64,000 nt of DNA from an uncultured Eubacteriales bacterium (GTDB lineage Bacteria > Bacillota > Clostridia > Oscillospirales > CAG-382): the NCBI GenBank assembly GCA_934479825.1, contig CAKSOW010000013.1, positions 1 to 64,000 on the forward strand, given 5' to 3'. A program made the position numbers and the translations under genes. Below, piece by piece: positions 47,547 to 56,153 of this stretch. The notes beneath the pieces were generated by a model. It was not told the origin of the DNA. It did not search any database and was given only the letters and a program-made list of their open reading frames with translations. Numbering within the stretch: position 1 is the first letter of the stretch; each line of letters opens with the position of its first letter.

Positions 47547-49293
47547 GACGGTAAAACGCATTATCGACTGGTGCGGTGAATTCAAAGGAAAGCTGTATTT
47601 AGGCTTTGTTATGACATTTTTGTCCCATATCTTCACGGCAATGCCGCTTGCTCTTGCCGCCTATACGGTGGGACTCTTGATCGAATCAGCCGGCAACGGA
47701 ACAGAGTTTGATACCTCCTGGATCTGGAAAAGCATTCTCATTCAGATCGTACTCGTGTTCTTCCGTTTTCTCTTTGACTATTTCCGCGCAAGACTCCAAG
47801 AGCCGATCAGCTATCAATTGACCGCGCGCGACCGGCTTGCCGTAGGCGACGCCTTAAAGCGCGTATCGCTCGGCTATTTCAGCAAGGTAAGCACCGGCAA
47901 CATTTTAAGCTCCATCACAACCGGCCTTTCTACGTTGGAAAACATGGGAATCCGGATGATCGACAACTTTGTCGGCGGATATCTGAACTTTGCGGTCATT
48001 TTCGTTTGCCTTGCCGTGTTCAGCCCGATTACCGCACTGATAGCCTTAGCCGCGGCGGCGCTCTCTCTTTGCTGTATGCTCTTAATCTCGCATTACAGCA
48101 CAAAAAACGCCCCGGTCGAAGCACAGGCAAACAAAGATATGACCGGCGCCATTATCGAATATGCCAGAGGCCTTGCCGTAGTCAAGTCTTTCGGCAAAAG
48201 CGGAGCCTCCATGGAGTCCGTTAAAAAATCCATTGACGACAGCAAAAAGATACACATAAAAATCGAATGGGGCTATATTCCGGGCAATGCCCTGCACCTT
48301 TTGGCGCTCAAATGCGGAAGTGTGGGACTTGCCATGGCCGCCATGCTCATGTGCCTTGCCGGTGAAATGGATTTTTCGGTCATGTTGTTGTTCGTGTTCT
48401 TCTCGTTCAGCATCTTTGCAAGTCTTGAACCGATCAGCGACAGCGCCCATACGCTTGGCGTTATCGACGACGCTATGGACGAACTGGACGCGCTGAAAGG
48501 CGAAAATCTGATTGATATGAACGGCAGAAATATCAAGTTAAGTCACTATGATATCGAATTTAAAAATGTCAATTTCGGCTATGATTCGCGTAAGGTCTTA
48601 AAAGACATAAGCTTTAAGATTCCCGAAAAAACGTCAACCGCCATTGTCGGCCCGTCCGGCTCGGGAAAAACAACCATTTGCAGTCTGCTTGCCCGGTTTT
48701 ATGACCCACAAAGCGGCGCTATCACCGTCGGCGGTCATGATCTCAAAGAGTTCACCTATGACAGCCTTCTTTCCAACATCTCCATGGTATTCCAGAACGT
48801 CTATCTGTTCAACGACACGATCCGCGCCAATATCTGTTTCGGAAAGCCGGACGCAACCGAAGAAGAAATGATAGAGGCCGCCCAAAAAGCACGTTGCCAC
48901 GATTTTATCATGGCACTTCCGAACGGATACGATACCGTCGTCGGAGAGGGCGGCGGAACACTGTCGGGCGGTGAAAAACAGCGCGTCTCGATTGCCCGTG
49001 CGATTTTGAAGAACGCGCCTATCATCATTCTTGACGAGGCAACCGCCAGTATCGACCCCGAAAACGAACATCTCATCCAACAAGCCATTTCCGAATTGAC
49101 GCGAGGCAAAACCATTATCACCATTGCACACCGTCTTGCAACCATTCAGAATGCCGATCAGATTTTGGTGGTTGACGACGGGAAAATTGCCGAGTGCGGC
49201 ACACATAATGAGCTGATTCAAAAAGAAGGGCTGTATAAGAAATTCACCGAGATCCGCGAACAGGCCGAGGGCTGGCGAATTGAAGCAAAATAA
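47539..49293 (+). CDS. ABC exporter half-transporter, full length
   Basis: 584 residues from the ATG at 47539, with AAAGGAGGA nearby and overlapping the upstream gene. A six-helix membrane domain (GKLYLGFVMTFLSHIFTAMPLALAAYTVGLLI...) is followed by an ATPase with Walker A GPSGSGKTT, LSGGEKQRVSIAR, Walker B IIILDEATA and IAHRLATIQ. Such pairs form heterodimeric exporters for drugs, peptides or siderophores (YbtP/YbtQ-like pattern). Its partner has lost most of its membrane domain, so it may act as a homodimer or be idle. Confidence 0.9.
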   Translation: MFKTVKRIIDWCGEFKGKLYLGFVMTFLSHIFTAMPLALAAYTVGLLIESAGNGTEFDTSWIWKSILIQIVLVFFRFLFDYFRARLQEPISYQLTARDRLAVGDALKRVSLGYFSKVSTGNILSSITTGLSTLENMGIRMIDNFVGGYLNFAVIFVCLAVFSPITALIALAAAALSLCCMLLISHYSTKNAPVEAQANKDMTGAIIEYARGLAVVKSFGKSGASMESVKKSIDDSKKIHIKIEWGYIPGNALHLLALKCGSVGLAMAAMLMCLAGEMDFSVMLLFVFFSFSIFASLEPISDSAHTLGVIDDAMDELDALKGENLIDMNGRNIKLSHYDIEFKNVNFGYDSRKVLKDISFKIPEKTSTAIVGPSGSGKTTICSLLARFYDPQSGAITVGGHDLKEFTYDSLLSNISMVFQNVYLFNDTIRANICFGKPDATEEEMIEAAQKARCHDFIMALPNGYDTVVGEGGGTLSGGEKQRVSIARAILKNAPIIILDEATASIDPENEHLIQQAISELTRGKTIITIAHRLATIQNADQILVVDDGKIAECGTHNELIQKEGLYKKFTEIREQAEGWRIEAK

Positions 49294-49352
49294 GAGATTT
49301 CCAAGCACGGCAGTCTGAATCTCGCGCCCGTTTCGGGTAAATATCCATATAG

Positions 49353-49389
49353 AAAGAACCTCCAAGCGATTTGGGCTCGGAGGTTCTTT
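49353..49389. terminator. Bidirectional terminator after the ABC gene and flavin reductase gene
   Basis: 11-bp stem AAAGAACCTCC/GGAGGTTCTTT (49353-49363 with 49379-49389) in a convergent junction. Confidence 0.85.
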
Positions 49390-49408
49390 GCGTGACACAA
49401 CTGCTTTT

Positions 49409-49969
49409 TTATTTGAGTTTCAATCCGTCGTTAAACGCTTTGCCGACCACTTCTCCGATTTTGCGGTAAGTGTTATTCACCGGATCAAACGTGATCGGAA
49501 CAAACTTGGACAAATCGACCTTGCCGTTGTCATCCAAAATCTTTTCATCGGCGCAGACATTGACAATTTCTCCGACTAACCGGCAGGTCTCTTCATCATA
49601 GCTTTTGAGCTTGCATTCCAGCGCTAACGGGAGCTCTTCAAACAGCGGCGCGTTTACATGTTCGCCGCGCACGGCATGCCATCCGGCTTTTGCCGTTTTT
49701 TCCGGTTCCGTATTTCCCGAAACAACGCCGACATAATCCGCCGCCGCAACGTTTTTCTCATCGGCTATGCTAACGGTGAACGCCTTGTTTTTCAAGATGT
49801 TTGCCGTCGTCCTGTGGCTCGCGCTTACGCAAATGGATATTTCCGTTTCTTCGCTGATTCCGCCCCAAGCGGCATTCATGGCGTCCGCCTTTCCGTTTTC
49901 GTCATATGTTCCGATAATCAGCACCGGCATAGGATAAAGAATCGCTTTGGCTCCGAAATTTTTTCTCAT
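49409..49969 (-). CDS. Flavin reductase family (FMN-binding split barrel) protein
   Basis: 186 residues from the ATG at 49969, chosen because GGAGGAA precedes it; the reading frame stays open upstream but into the promoter. The split-barrel signature is seen in YPMPVLIIGTYDENGKADAMNAAWGG, ISICVSASHRTTANILKNKAFTVSIADE and DYVGVVSGNT. These proteins bind FMN and reduce it or act as small oxidoreductases; the partner is unknown. It has a consensus promoter at 50009-50037 and convergent neighbours. Confidence 0.88.
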   Translation of the reverse strand: MRKNFGAKAILYPMPVLIIGTYDENGKADAMNAAWGGISEETEISICVSASHRTTANILKNKAFTVSIADEKNVAAADYVGVVSGNTEPEKTAKAGWHAVRGEHVNAPLFEELPLALECKLKSYDEETCRLVGEIVNVCADEKILDDNGKVDLSKFVPITFDPVNNTYRKIGEVVGKAFNDGLKLK

Positions 49970-50008
49970 GATAGATTCCTCCATATCAAAACAGATTTTT
50001 TCATTCCT

Positions 50009-50037
50009 ATTATAACCGTCCGAACAGGATTTGTCAA
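50009..50037 (-). promoter_or_regulatory. Promoter of the flavin reductase gene
   Basis: Reading leftward: TTGACA (50037-50032), 17-bp spacer, TATAAT (50014-50009); both hexamers are consensus. Confidence 0.85.
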
Positions 50038-50325
50038 CCGTCCGCAACACGCGCGAAAAAGTAAGGAATACCGCAGTCGCCTCGGCGCGTTTAATTTCTG
50101 AAACCAATTTCTGTTTGCTTAATAAACACCTTATACATGAATTTCCACTCCTATTTTTCACATTTGATTCAGGTAAGCGCTCTTCTTTTGCTATTATATC
50201 AAGAATAGCAAAAAAAGAAAGGCTCATAAGTCTTGATTTTATATAAAATCTTCCGGTATCCTGCTATCCCCTCCTACCGTGTGAAAAAAAAGAAACTTGT
50301 TCACAGATTCTTGTTATTTGAAAGG

Positions 50326-50353
50326 TTGTTTTTTCCAGTCATTATGATAGAAT
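50326..50353 (+). promoter_or_regulatory. Possible promoter of the HD-GYP gene
   Basis: TTGTTT (50326-50331), 16-bp spacer, TAGAAT (50348-50353), 50 nt before the ATG. Moderate match; other AT-rich hexamers nearby could serve. Nothing else is seen in 50038-50325. Confidence 0.4.
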
Positions 50354-50403
50354 ATAATAAATAAATGTACAAGCAAGAAACTTTTTGATCAGAGGCAATT
50401 TGT

Positions 50404-51208
50404 ATGGACAGAAAAAAGAAATTTATAAAGTATATTTTTCTTGTCAGCAGTCTGTGCCGTATTCTTAATTATCATTTACGCCTTATTTCTGTTGGAAGAT
50501 TCCATTGCCGTACTAAGCGAAAAAGTGGCATTTTTCTTATTTATCGGATGGGCCGTATCTTTTGCGTTATTTATTATTTTAGCGCTTTTGATCGGCAAAT
50601 ATGAAGAATCGTTGGCACAACGAGAGCGAATGATCTCGGAAACACTCGACTTATGCAGCAGTTTTGTTGACGCAAAAGATCCCTACACCTCCGGTCATTC
50701 CAAGCGTGTGGCCGCTTACTCAAAACTGATTGCTAAAAAGCTCGGCTTTTCGGATGAGTGGTGCCGTCAGGTCTATTACGCGGCCATGCTGCATGACATC
50801 GGCAAATGCTATGTACCGGACGAAATTTTAAAGAAGCCGTCGAAACTGACGGATGAGGAATACGACATTATCAAAAAGCACCCGTTGAAGGGAATGGATA
50901 TGGTAAAGAATCTTTCCTCTCTTCCTGCCGTAAAGGGCGGTGTGCTGTATCATCATGAGCGTTATGACGGAAAAGGCTATCCGAACGGCACAGCCGGCGA
51001 AGATATTCCGATCGTCGGGCGCATTATCAGTGTAGTGGATGCGTATGACGCCATGCATTCCAGCCGCGTTTACCGCGAAAAAATGGAGAATGACGAGATT
51101 GTCAAGGAATTGATTGCCAACAAAGGAACGCAGTTTGATCCCAAAATTGTAGATGCCTTTTTAGAGGTATTGGACGATATGGAGAAAAACAAAAAGCAAA
51201 ATTCATAG
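50404..51208 (+). CDS. Membrane HD-GYP domain phosphodiesterase, frameshifted near the N-terminus
   Basis: The ATG at 50404 with AGAGG upstream starts MDRKKKFIKYIFLVSSLC, then the frame is lost; the next frame continues SAVCAVFLIIIYALFLLED without a good start of its own (only TTG at 50441). Removing one T from the T5 run at 50435-50439 would join them into a protein of about 268 residues with two N-terminal membrane helices and an HD-GYP domain. The catalytic LHDIGKCYVPDE, HHERYDGKGYP and DAYDAM motifs are intact. HD-GYP enzymes cleave cyclic di-GMP; membrane topology fits a sensor. The frameshift may be real or an assembly error. Confidence 0.8.
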
Positions 51209-51228
51209 CCTTATGCAGTCCTTGGGGT

Positions 51229-52340
51229 CAAGGGCTTTTGTGCCCTTGCATCTCGCCCGTTTTTCTAAAAATAGGGTAAAAGAATTATATCAAAGAAGCC
51301 CGATGGTTTGCCATCGGGCTTCTTTTGCTTTTCCGGAAAAGCCTGAAAGGGCACTTTTCGGTTCTAGAAAAGTAAGAAAAGAGAGGTTTTTTGTGTTACT
51401 TTTTCGCTTGTACGAAAAAGTAACCAAAAAGTACCCCAGAGGGCCTCTACCCTCTGGACTCCCAGAGTACGGTTCAAAATTCCGAGCGTGGGAGTTATTT
51501 ATTAAACCGCAAGCTATGTGCCTATCAAGGAATTTTTACGAAAATTTGTAACTGTGTGCAATATAGCTCGGAGTATTTTGAACCGGTGCAAGACGGTAGT
51601 TTTACTGCGCAAGGATTTGTAGGAGTTTATAAAAAGACAGGCTCTGATTTGGGTGAACAGTAGGTTATGTGTTTCAGGAAATGGGGGAGTTTAGTGGGAG
51701 GTTGTTTTTGAGAGAGCAGAAAGCTGATTTTGAGAAAAAGAAAAAGTTAAGTAAGAGAGTGCAAATATACGGTTTTCTGCATATATGCAAACCACAGATT
51801 CACTCCAAACTTTCCATTTACGCAACACCGATTTTCCCTTTTCCACCACACCCAAGATAACGAGTACTTTTCCTTTTAATCAACTGCTTGCGGCGTCAAG
51901 CCCGCACCGCAACTTCGATTTTCCGCAAAACCGGATTCTGCGTCTGTACCATAGTTTCCCTTTCGCACCGGTTCAAAACATGGCCGTGCGTATCGCGGCA
52001 CTAACAAACTTTTGCAAAATTTGTTAATTCACTAAAACTTTTAAATTTTGCCTATAATTCCACCGCACGGGTTTTGAACCGCTCCCCGGGAGTCCGGAGG
52101 GCCGCAGCCCTTGGTCTGCTTTTTGGTTCTTTTTGCAGAAGCAAAAAGAACGTAAAATCACCTCTTTTGGGAACTTTTCGGGAAAAGAAAAGTTCCCCCT
52201 AAGAGCCTCTTTCCGGGCTTTTCGCGAAACGAAAAACACACTTTCCGGGCTTTTCGGAAAAAACAAATACGCCCGATGGTGAAACCATCGGGCGTACCAA
52301 TTTAAATTCTTTTGCTCCGCTTTTCTTCTAAGAAAAGCGG
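51229..52340. repeat. Large nested palindromic noncoding element, copy 2
   Basis: It fills the convergent junction between the HD-GYP and DMT genes. In order: CAAGGGC/GCCCTTG (51229-51248), a CCCGATGG hairpin (about 51297-51325), GTTACTTTTTCG/CGAAAAAGTAAC (51395-51424), a GAGGG hairpin (about 51432-51450), then the GGTTCAAAATTCCGAGCG / GCTCGGAGTATTTTGAACC long stem. After a core of about 380 bp come the mirrored long stem (51969-51989 with 52065-52081), GTTCTTTTTGC/GCAAAAAGAAC (52126-52151), CGCCCGATGGT (52269-52295) and CCGCTTTTCTT/AAGAAAAGCGG (52317-52340). Shared core phrases with copy 1 include ACAGTAGGTTATGTGTTTCA. No gene is seen. Confidence 0.85.
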
Positions 52341-52361
52341 AAAGGCCCACTCTGCTCCAAA

Positions 52362-53267
52362 CTAAGCCGGTTGGAACGCCTTGACCATGATGAGCGCCGC
52401 AATACCGATAAGAAGCCCTAATCCGCTTTTGAGCGTGATCTTTTCCTTGAAGAACAAAGCGGCAATGACAGCGGCAATAATGGTGTTTCCGCCGTTGATA
52501 AAGGTAAACAGAATAACCGGCTCTGTCTTTACCGTGGCAATTGTCGCAAGCTGGTTGACAAAGAATACGGCAATCGAACTGATAAGCGCAAATATAAGTA
52601 ATTTTTTCTGCATCTTCTCGTGACACTGCGAGGGAGCAGCCGCCCGGTAAACACAGGCGAAAATGCCGAGCAGCACACCGGGAATCAAAAAGCCGAGAAA
52701 AGAGAAAGTCGTCACGTCGCCGCCTTGAACGTTTTTGGCAAACATGGTCTGTACCATCATGACCGCACCGTTGGAAAGCATGGCGATAAATAACAAAATC
52801 AAGGTTTTAAACGAAAAGCCGCTGTATAGCTTTTTCGTGTCGCCAATTAAAAGCACGGACGCCGCCAAAAACAATGCGACACCTGCCCATTGTCCGAACG
52901 ACATGGGAATATTGTACATAAAAATTCCGGCAACGCACGGAACAATCAGACCTGCCGTGGAAAACAGCGAAGAAAGCGCCATTGTGCCGCTTTTTATTGC
53001 ATACAGCGAACTGACGCTGGATATTAAAAGCATGATACCGAAAGCAGCAGCATATAAGGCCGTTTCCGCGTTCATATGCGAAAATCCGCCGCCGAACAGA
53101 AGAATGAGTGCGGCAAAAGCGGCGGCAAGCAACTTGGTAAGCATAAAATACTTGGTGTTTCCAAACAGCGTTTTCGGAACAAGAATGCTGGACATCTTGC
53201 TGCTGTACTGTTGGATAAAGCGAATCAAAATAATAATGACGATACAGGATGTGCCTGTGAGTTCCAT
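52362..53267 (-). CDS. DMT superfamily (EamA-like) permease
   Basis: 301 residues, about nine to ten transmembrane helices in two repeats (first from MELTGTSCIVIIILIRFIQQ, second from TLILLFIAMLSNGAVMMVQTMFAK), ending in FFKEKITLKSGLGLLIGIAALIMVKAFQ, the typical EamA end. Members move small metabolites such as amino acids or sugars; substrate unknown. It has its own promoter at 53311-53339 and is divergent from the LacI-type regulator. Confidence 0.85.
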   Translation of the reverse strand: MELTGTSCIVIIILIRFIQQYSSKMSSILVPKTLFGNTKYFMLTKLLAAAFAALILLFGGGFSHMNAETALYAAAFGIMLLISSVSSLYAIKSGTMALSSLFSTAGLIVPCVAGIFMYNIPMSFGQWAGVALFLAASVLLIGDTKKLYSGFSFKTLILLFIAMLSNGAVMMVQTMFAKNVQGGDVTTFSFLGFLIPGVLLGIFACVYRAAAPSQCHEKMQKKLLIFALISSIAVFFVNQLATIATVKTEPVILFTFINGGNTIIAAVIAALFFKEKITLKSGLGLLIGIAALIMVKAFQPA

Positions 53268-53310
53268 TTCAAAAATCCTTTCTTTGTTTACGGGCGCTTT
53301 TTATGTATCC

Positions 53311-53339
53311 ATTATACGCCGCACAAAACCAAACGTCAA
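53311..53339 (-). promoter_or_regulatory. Promoter of the DMT permease gene
   Basis: Reading leftward: TTGACG (53339-53334), 17-bp spacer, TATAAT (53316-53311). Confidence 0.75.
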
Positions 53340-53420
53340 TCCGTGCGGCAACGAAAGTTTTTCGTAAACGGTCTTTTTTTGACGAATTTTTTTCGTAAAT
53401 CCACCCCACCCCCCTTGTTT

Positions 53421-53454
53421 TTGTCGGCAAAATATGATACTATTATGATAGTAT
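53421..53454 (+). promoter_or_regulatory. Promoter and palindromic operator of the LacI-ECF operon
   Basis: TTGTCG (53421-53426), 17-bp spacer, TATGAT (53444-53449). The inverted repeat ATACTAT-TATG-ATAGTAT (53437-53454) spans the -10, as expected for autorepression by the LacI-type protein encoded next. Confidence 0.6.
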
Positions 53455-53493
53455 TATATTGTCATCTGACAAAACCGACATGAGGTGCATGCG

Positions 53494-54480
53494 ATGAATC
53501 TTGAAATGTTAGCCAAGCTTGCCGAGGTATCGGTCGGCACGGTTTCCAAAGCTTTTTCCGGCAGCAGTGAGATCAGCGCCGATACAAGAGAACGTATTTT
53601 TGCGCTTGCCAGGCAAAACGGCTGTTTTGACAAATACAACAAGAACCGCTTTGACAAAAAAGTAATCGCCGTTATTTGTCCCGAAATCAAAAGTGAATAC
53701 TATGCGGCCATGGCGACAATCTTAAACCGTGAAATCACCTCGCACGGCGGGATCATGCTCCTTTCAGCCACGGATTTTTCCGAAGAACGCGAGAGAGCGC
53801 TTTTTTCCTATTATGCATCGTATTGCAAGGCAGACGGGATTTTGACCATCAACCAAGGCGCGGTATTGGAAAATTCTTTCCATATCCCGGTCGTTGCGAT
53901 TCTTCCGACAGATACGGCAAAGCGCAGCAAGAACATTGATTTTATCTTGTCCGACATGCCGTCGGCAATTGAAAGTTCTATCGGGTATTTGAAAGAGCTT
54001 GGGCACAAAAAAATTGCCTTTGCAGGCGAAACGCTTACCATGATAAAATTACAGCATTTTAAGAACGCTATGCGAAAAGCCGGGCTTGCCATTGACGAGG
54101 AGCTCATATGTGTCAGCAAGAAACGCTTTGAAGAAGCAGGCGAAGAAATCATGGATCACTGGATAGCGGAAGGGCACATGCCGCACGCGGTAGTAGCGGC
54201 CTATGATTATATCGCTATCGGCTTAATAAGGAGTTTGCGGCGCGCCGGAAAGAGTGTGCCGCAGGATTGCTCGGTGATCGGCATGGACGATATTTCCGTC
54301 GTGCCGTACTTGGAAGCGCCGTTAAGCAGTATCCACACGCACACAGACGACGCCTGCCGCATAGCAGTGGAAATTTTACTCAAAAAAGCGCAGAACCAGT
54401 ATTACAGTTCCCGACAGGAAATCCTCATGCCGTCGGAATTTGTGGCGCGCGGTTCCTGCGCCCCGTACCGGGAAAGATAG
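53494..54480 (+). CDS. LacI family transcriptional regulator
   Basis: 328 residues from the ATG at 53494, 7 nt after GAGGT. The helix-turn-helix is MLAKLAEVSVGTVSKAFSGSSEISADTRERI, the LacI signature. The rest is a periplasmic-binding-protein-like ligand domain (VIAVICPEIKSEYYAAMATIL, VVAAYDYIAIGLIRSL, SVIGMDDISVVPYLEAPLSSI). It is 10 bp upstream of the surface-protein gene and so co-transcribed with the ECF system; probably represses the operon through the palindrome over its -10. The effector ligand is unknown; most LacI relatives sense sugars or nucleosides. Confidence 0.92.
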   Translation: MNLEMLAKLAEVSVGTVSKAFSGSSEISADTRERIFALARQNGCFDKYNKNRFDKKVIAVICPEIKSEYYAAMATILNREITSHGGIMLLSATDFSEERERALFSYYASYCKADGILTINQGAVLENSFHIPVVAILPTDTAKRSKNIDFILSDMPSAIESSIGYLKELGHKKIAFAGETLTMIKLQHFKNAMRKAGLAIDEELICVSKKRFEEAGEEIMDHWIAEGHMPHAVVAAYDYIAIGLIRSLRRAGKSVPQDCSVIGMDDISVVPYLEAPLSSIHTHTDDACRIAVEILLKKAQNQYYSSRQEILMPSEFVARGSCAPYRER

Positions 54481-54489
54481 AGGAGAAAC

Positions 54490-56136
54490 ATGCAAATTTC
54501 AACACATACCCACAAATTCTCTATACATCGTGTGCTTTTGGCCGTTTTTATCTGCGGTTTTCTTTTCTTTGCACCGAAGGCGTCCGCTTATGTGGATGAC
54601 GCGGCGCTGGATACGCAGATTTCGGACGTTTCTGCCTATCTTTTGAAAACCGTGCCGCAGCCGGAGATAAGCTCAGTCGGCGGAGAATGGGCGGTGTTAG
54701 GGCTTGCACGTGCCGGAATCGGAGACGCCGCCTATTTTGACTCATACCGCAGTGCGGTGCGTGCCGGACTTCGTGCATCAAACGGGATACTTCACACGCG
54801 GAAATACACGGAATATGCGCGTGTCACGATAGCCTTGACGGTAATCGGCGAAAATCCGCTTGATTTTGCCGGTTATGATATTGTAACGCCGCTTGCCGAC
54901 ACCGAAAAGGTACTCTTTCAGGGAACAGCCGGAGCAATTTGGGCGCTTATGGCGTTGGATTGCGGCGATTATCCGGACGGCGGTGCAAGAGAGATTTATA
55001 TAGCGGAAATTTTAAAAGCATCCGGCGCTGACGGCGGTTTCTCTTTTGTCGAAAACGGTGCGTCCGACGCAGATCTGACGGCAATGGCGCTTGACGCGCT
55101 TGCGCCGTATTACAAAAAAGACGCGGCAGTAAAGCAAGCCGTGGATAAGGGATTTTCGTTTTTATCCGAAAACCAGAACGCAGACGGAAGTTATTCGTCG
55201 GGCGGCAAGCCGAACGCCGAAAGCACAGCGCAGGTTCTTGTGACGTTAGGCACATACGGTCTTTCCGAGACAGACGGACGTTTTGTCAAAAACGGCTATA
55301 CGGCGCTTGACGCCTTATTGTCTTTCCGGCTTTCCGACGGCGGTTTCCGGCATGTGGCCGATGAGACCGTGTCCAACGCCATGGCGACCGAGCAAGGCTT
55401 TTATGCCTTAGTATCTGTTCGCCGCCAAAGAACCGGAAAATGTTCTCTCTTTGATCTTTCCGATGCAAAAGAGTTTCTTGCCGCTGTGGAAGGCGCCGGA
55501 AAGCCGGCGTCGGGTCTGCCCGGGAAATCGGCGCAGATAACGCCGAACGTCGTGAAATTTCCCGGCAAGACATTTGCGGACATTGTCTCCCACCCGAGCC
55601 GTTCGCATATAGAGACTTTGGCGGCTCGCGGGGTATTAAACGGCAAAAGCGACGAACGGTTTGATCCGGACGAGCTTGTCACACGTGCGGAATTCTGTGC
55701 CATGGTAATCCGTGCTCTGGGAATTGACACAAGCGGTGCGAATACAAATCTTTTTGCCGACGTGCCGCAGGCCGAATGGTTTGCGCCCTATATCGGGCAG
55801 GCGTTTGATTTAGGCATTGTGAACGGCATATCCGAAACGGAATTTTCACCTCATGGGCACATTACGCGAGAAGATGCCGCGGTGATGATCGAGCGTGCCG
55901 CACGTCTTTGCGGAATTGACACGGCTCTTTCTGCAAGCGGACAGCGCGATGCTTTATCGGTTTTTGCCGACTACCGTTCGGTAAACGGTTATGCGCAGCA
56001 TGCAGTAGCTTTTTGTTTATCGCATGGAATTTTATCGGTAGACACGGCGTCTCTTTATCCGCAGAAAGCGGAGAGTCGGGCGGAAATTGCCGACCGGCTG
56101 TTCGGGCTTCTGAATCTTGCCGATCTATTATCCTAA
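54490..56136 (+). CDS. Secreted terpenoid-cyclase-fold protein with SLH anchor
   Basis: 548 residues; GAGGAGAAAC precedes the ATG. A signal peptide ends near PKASA (about residue 33). Residues 35 to about 340 contain prenyltransferase/squalene-cyclase-like repeats (GGFSFVENGASDADLTAMALDAL, GSYSSGGKPNAESTAQVLVTLG, GGFRHVADETVSNAMATEQGFYAL), an alpha/alpha-toroid also used by transcobalamin and intrinsic factor. From about 357 follow SLH repeats (FADIVSHPSRSHIETLAARGVLNGKSDERF; FADVPQAEWFAPYIGQAFDLGIVNG; and a third), which bind cell-wall polymers. Likely captures a ligand at the surface for the ECF transporter downstream; cobalamin is a guess from fold. Confidence 0.88.
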   Translation: MQISTHTHKFSIHRVLLAVFICGFLFFAPKASAYVDDAALDTQISDVSAYLLKTVPQPEISSVGGEWAVLGLARAGIGDAAYFDSYRSAVRAGLRASNGILHTRKYTEYARVTIALTVIGENPLDFAGYDIVTPLADTEKVLFQGTAGAIWALMALDCGDYPDGGAREIYIAEILKASGADGGFSFVENGASDADLTAMALDALAPYYKKDAAVKQAVDKGFSFLSENQNADGSYSSGGKPNAESTAQVLVTLGTYGLSETDGRFVKNGYTALDALLSFRLSDGGFRHVADETVSNAMATEQGFYALVSVRRQRTGKCSLFDLSDAKEFLAAVEGAGKPASGLPGKSAQITPNVVKFPGKTFADIVSHPSRSHIETLAARGVLNGKSDERFDPDELVTRAEFCAMVIRALGIDTSGANTNLFADVPQAEWFAPYIGQAFDLGIVNGISETEFSPHGHITREDAAVMIERAARLCGIDTALSASGQRDALSVFADYRSVNGYAQHAVAFCLSHGILSVDTASLYPQKAESRAEIADRLFGLLNLADLLS

Positions 56137-56153
56137 ACCGTTTGGAGTAAGTC

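Noticed and set aside
50404..50604. A separate 66-residue small membrane protein before the HD-GYP gene
   Set aside because: Its first 15 residues join perfectly to the HD-GYP frame after removal of one T; the remaining residues are unlike any membrane protein and overlap the conserved frame.
53268..53493. Cobalamin riboswitch upstream of the ECF operon
   Set aside because: No B12-box-like GCCACTG sequence or long structured leader is seen; the promoter lies only about 45 bp before the start codon.
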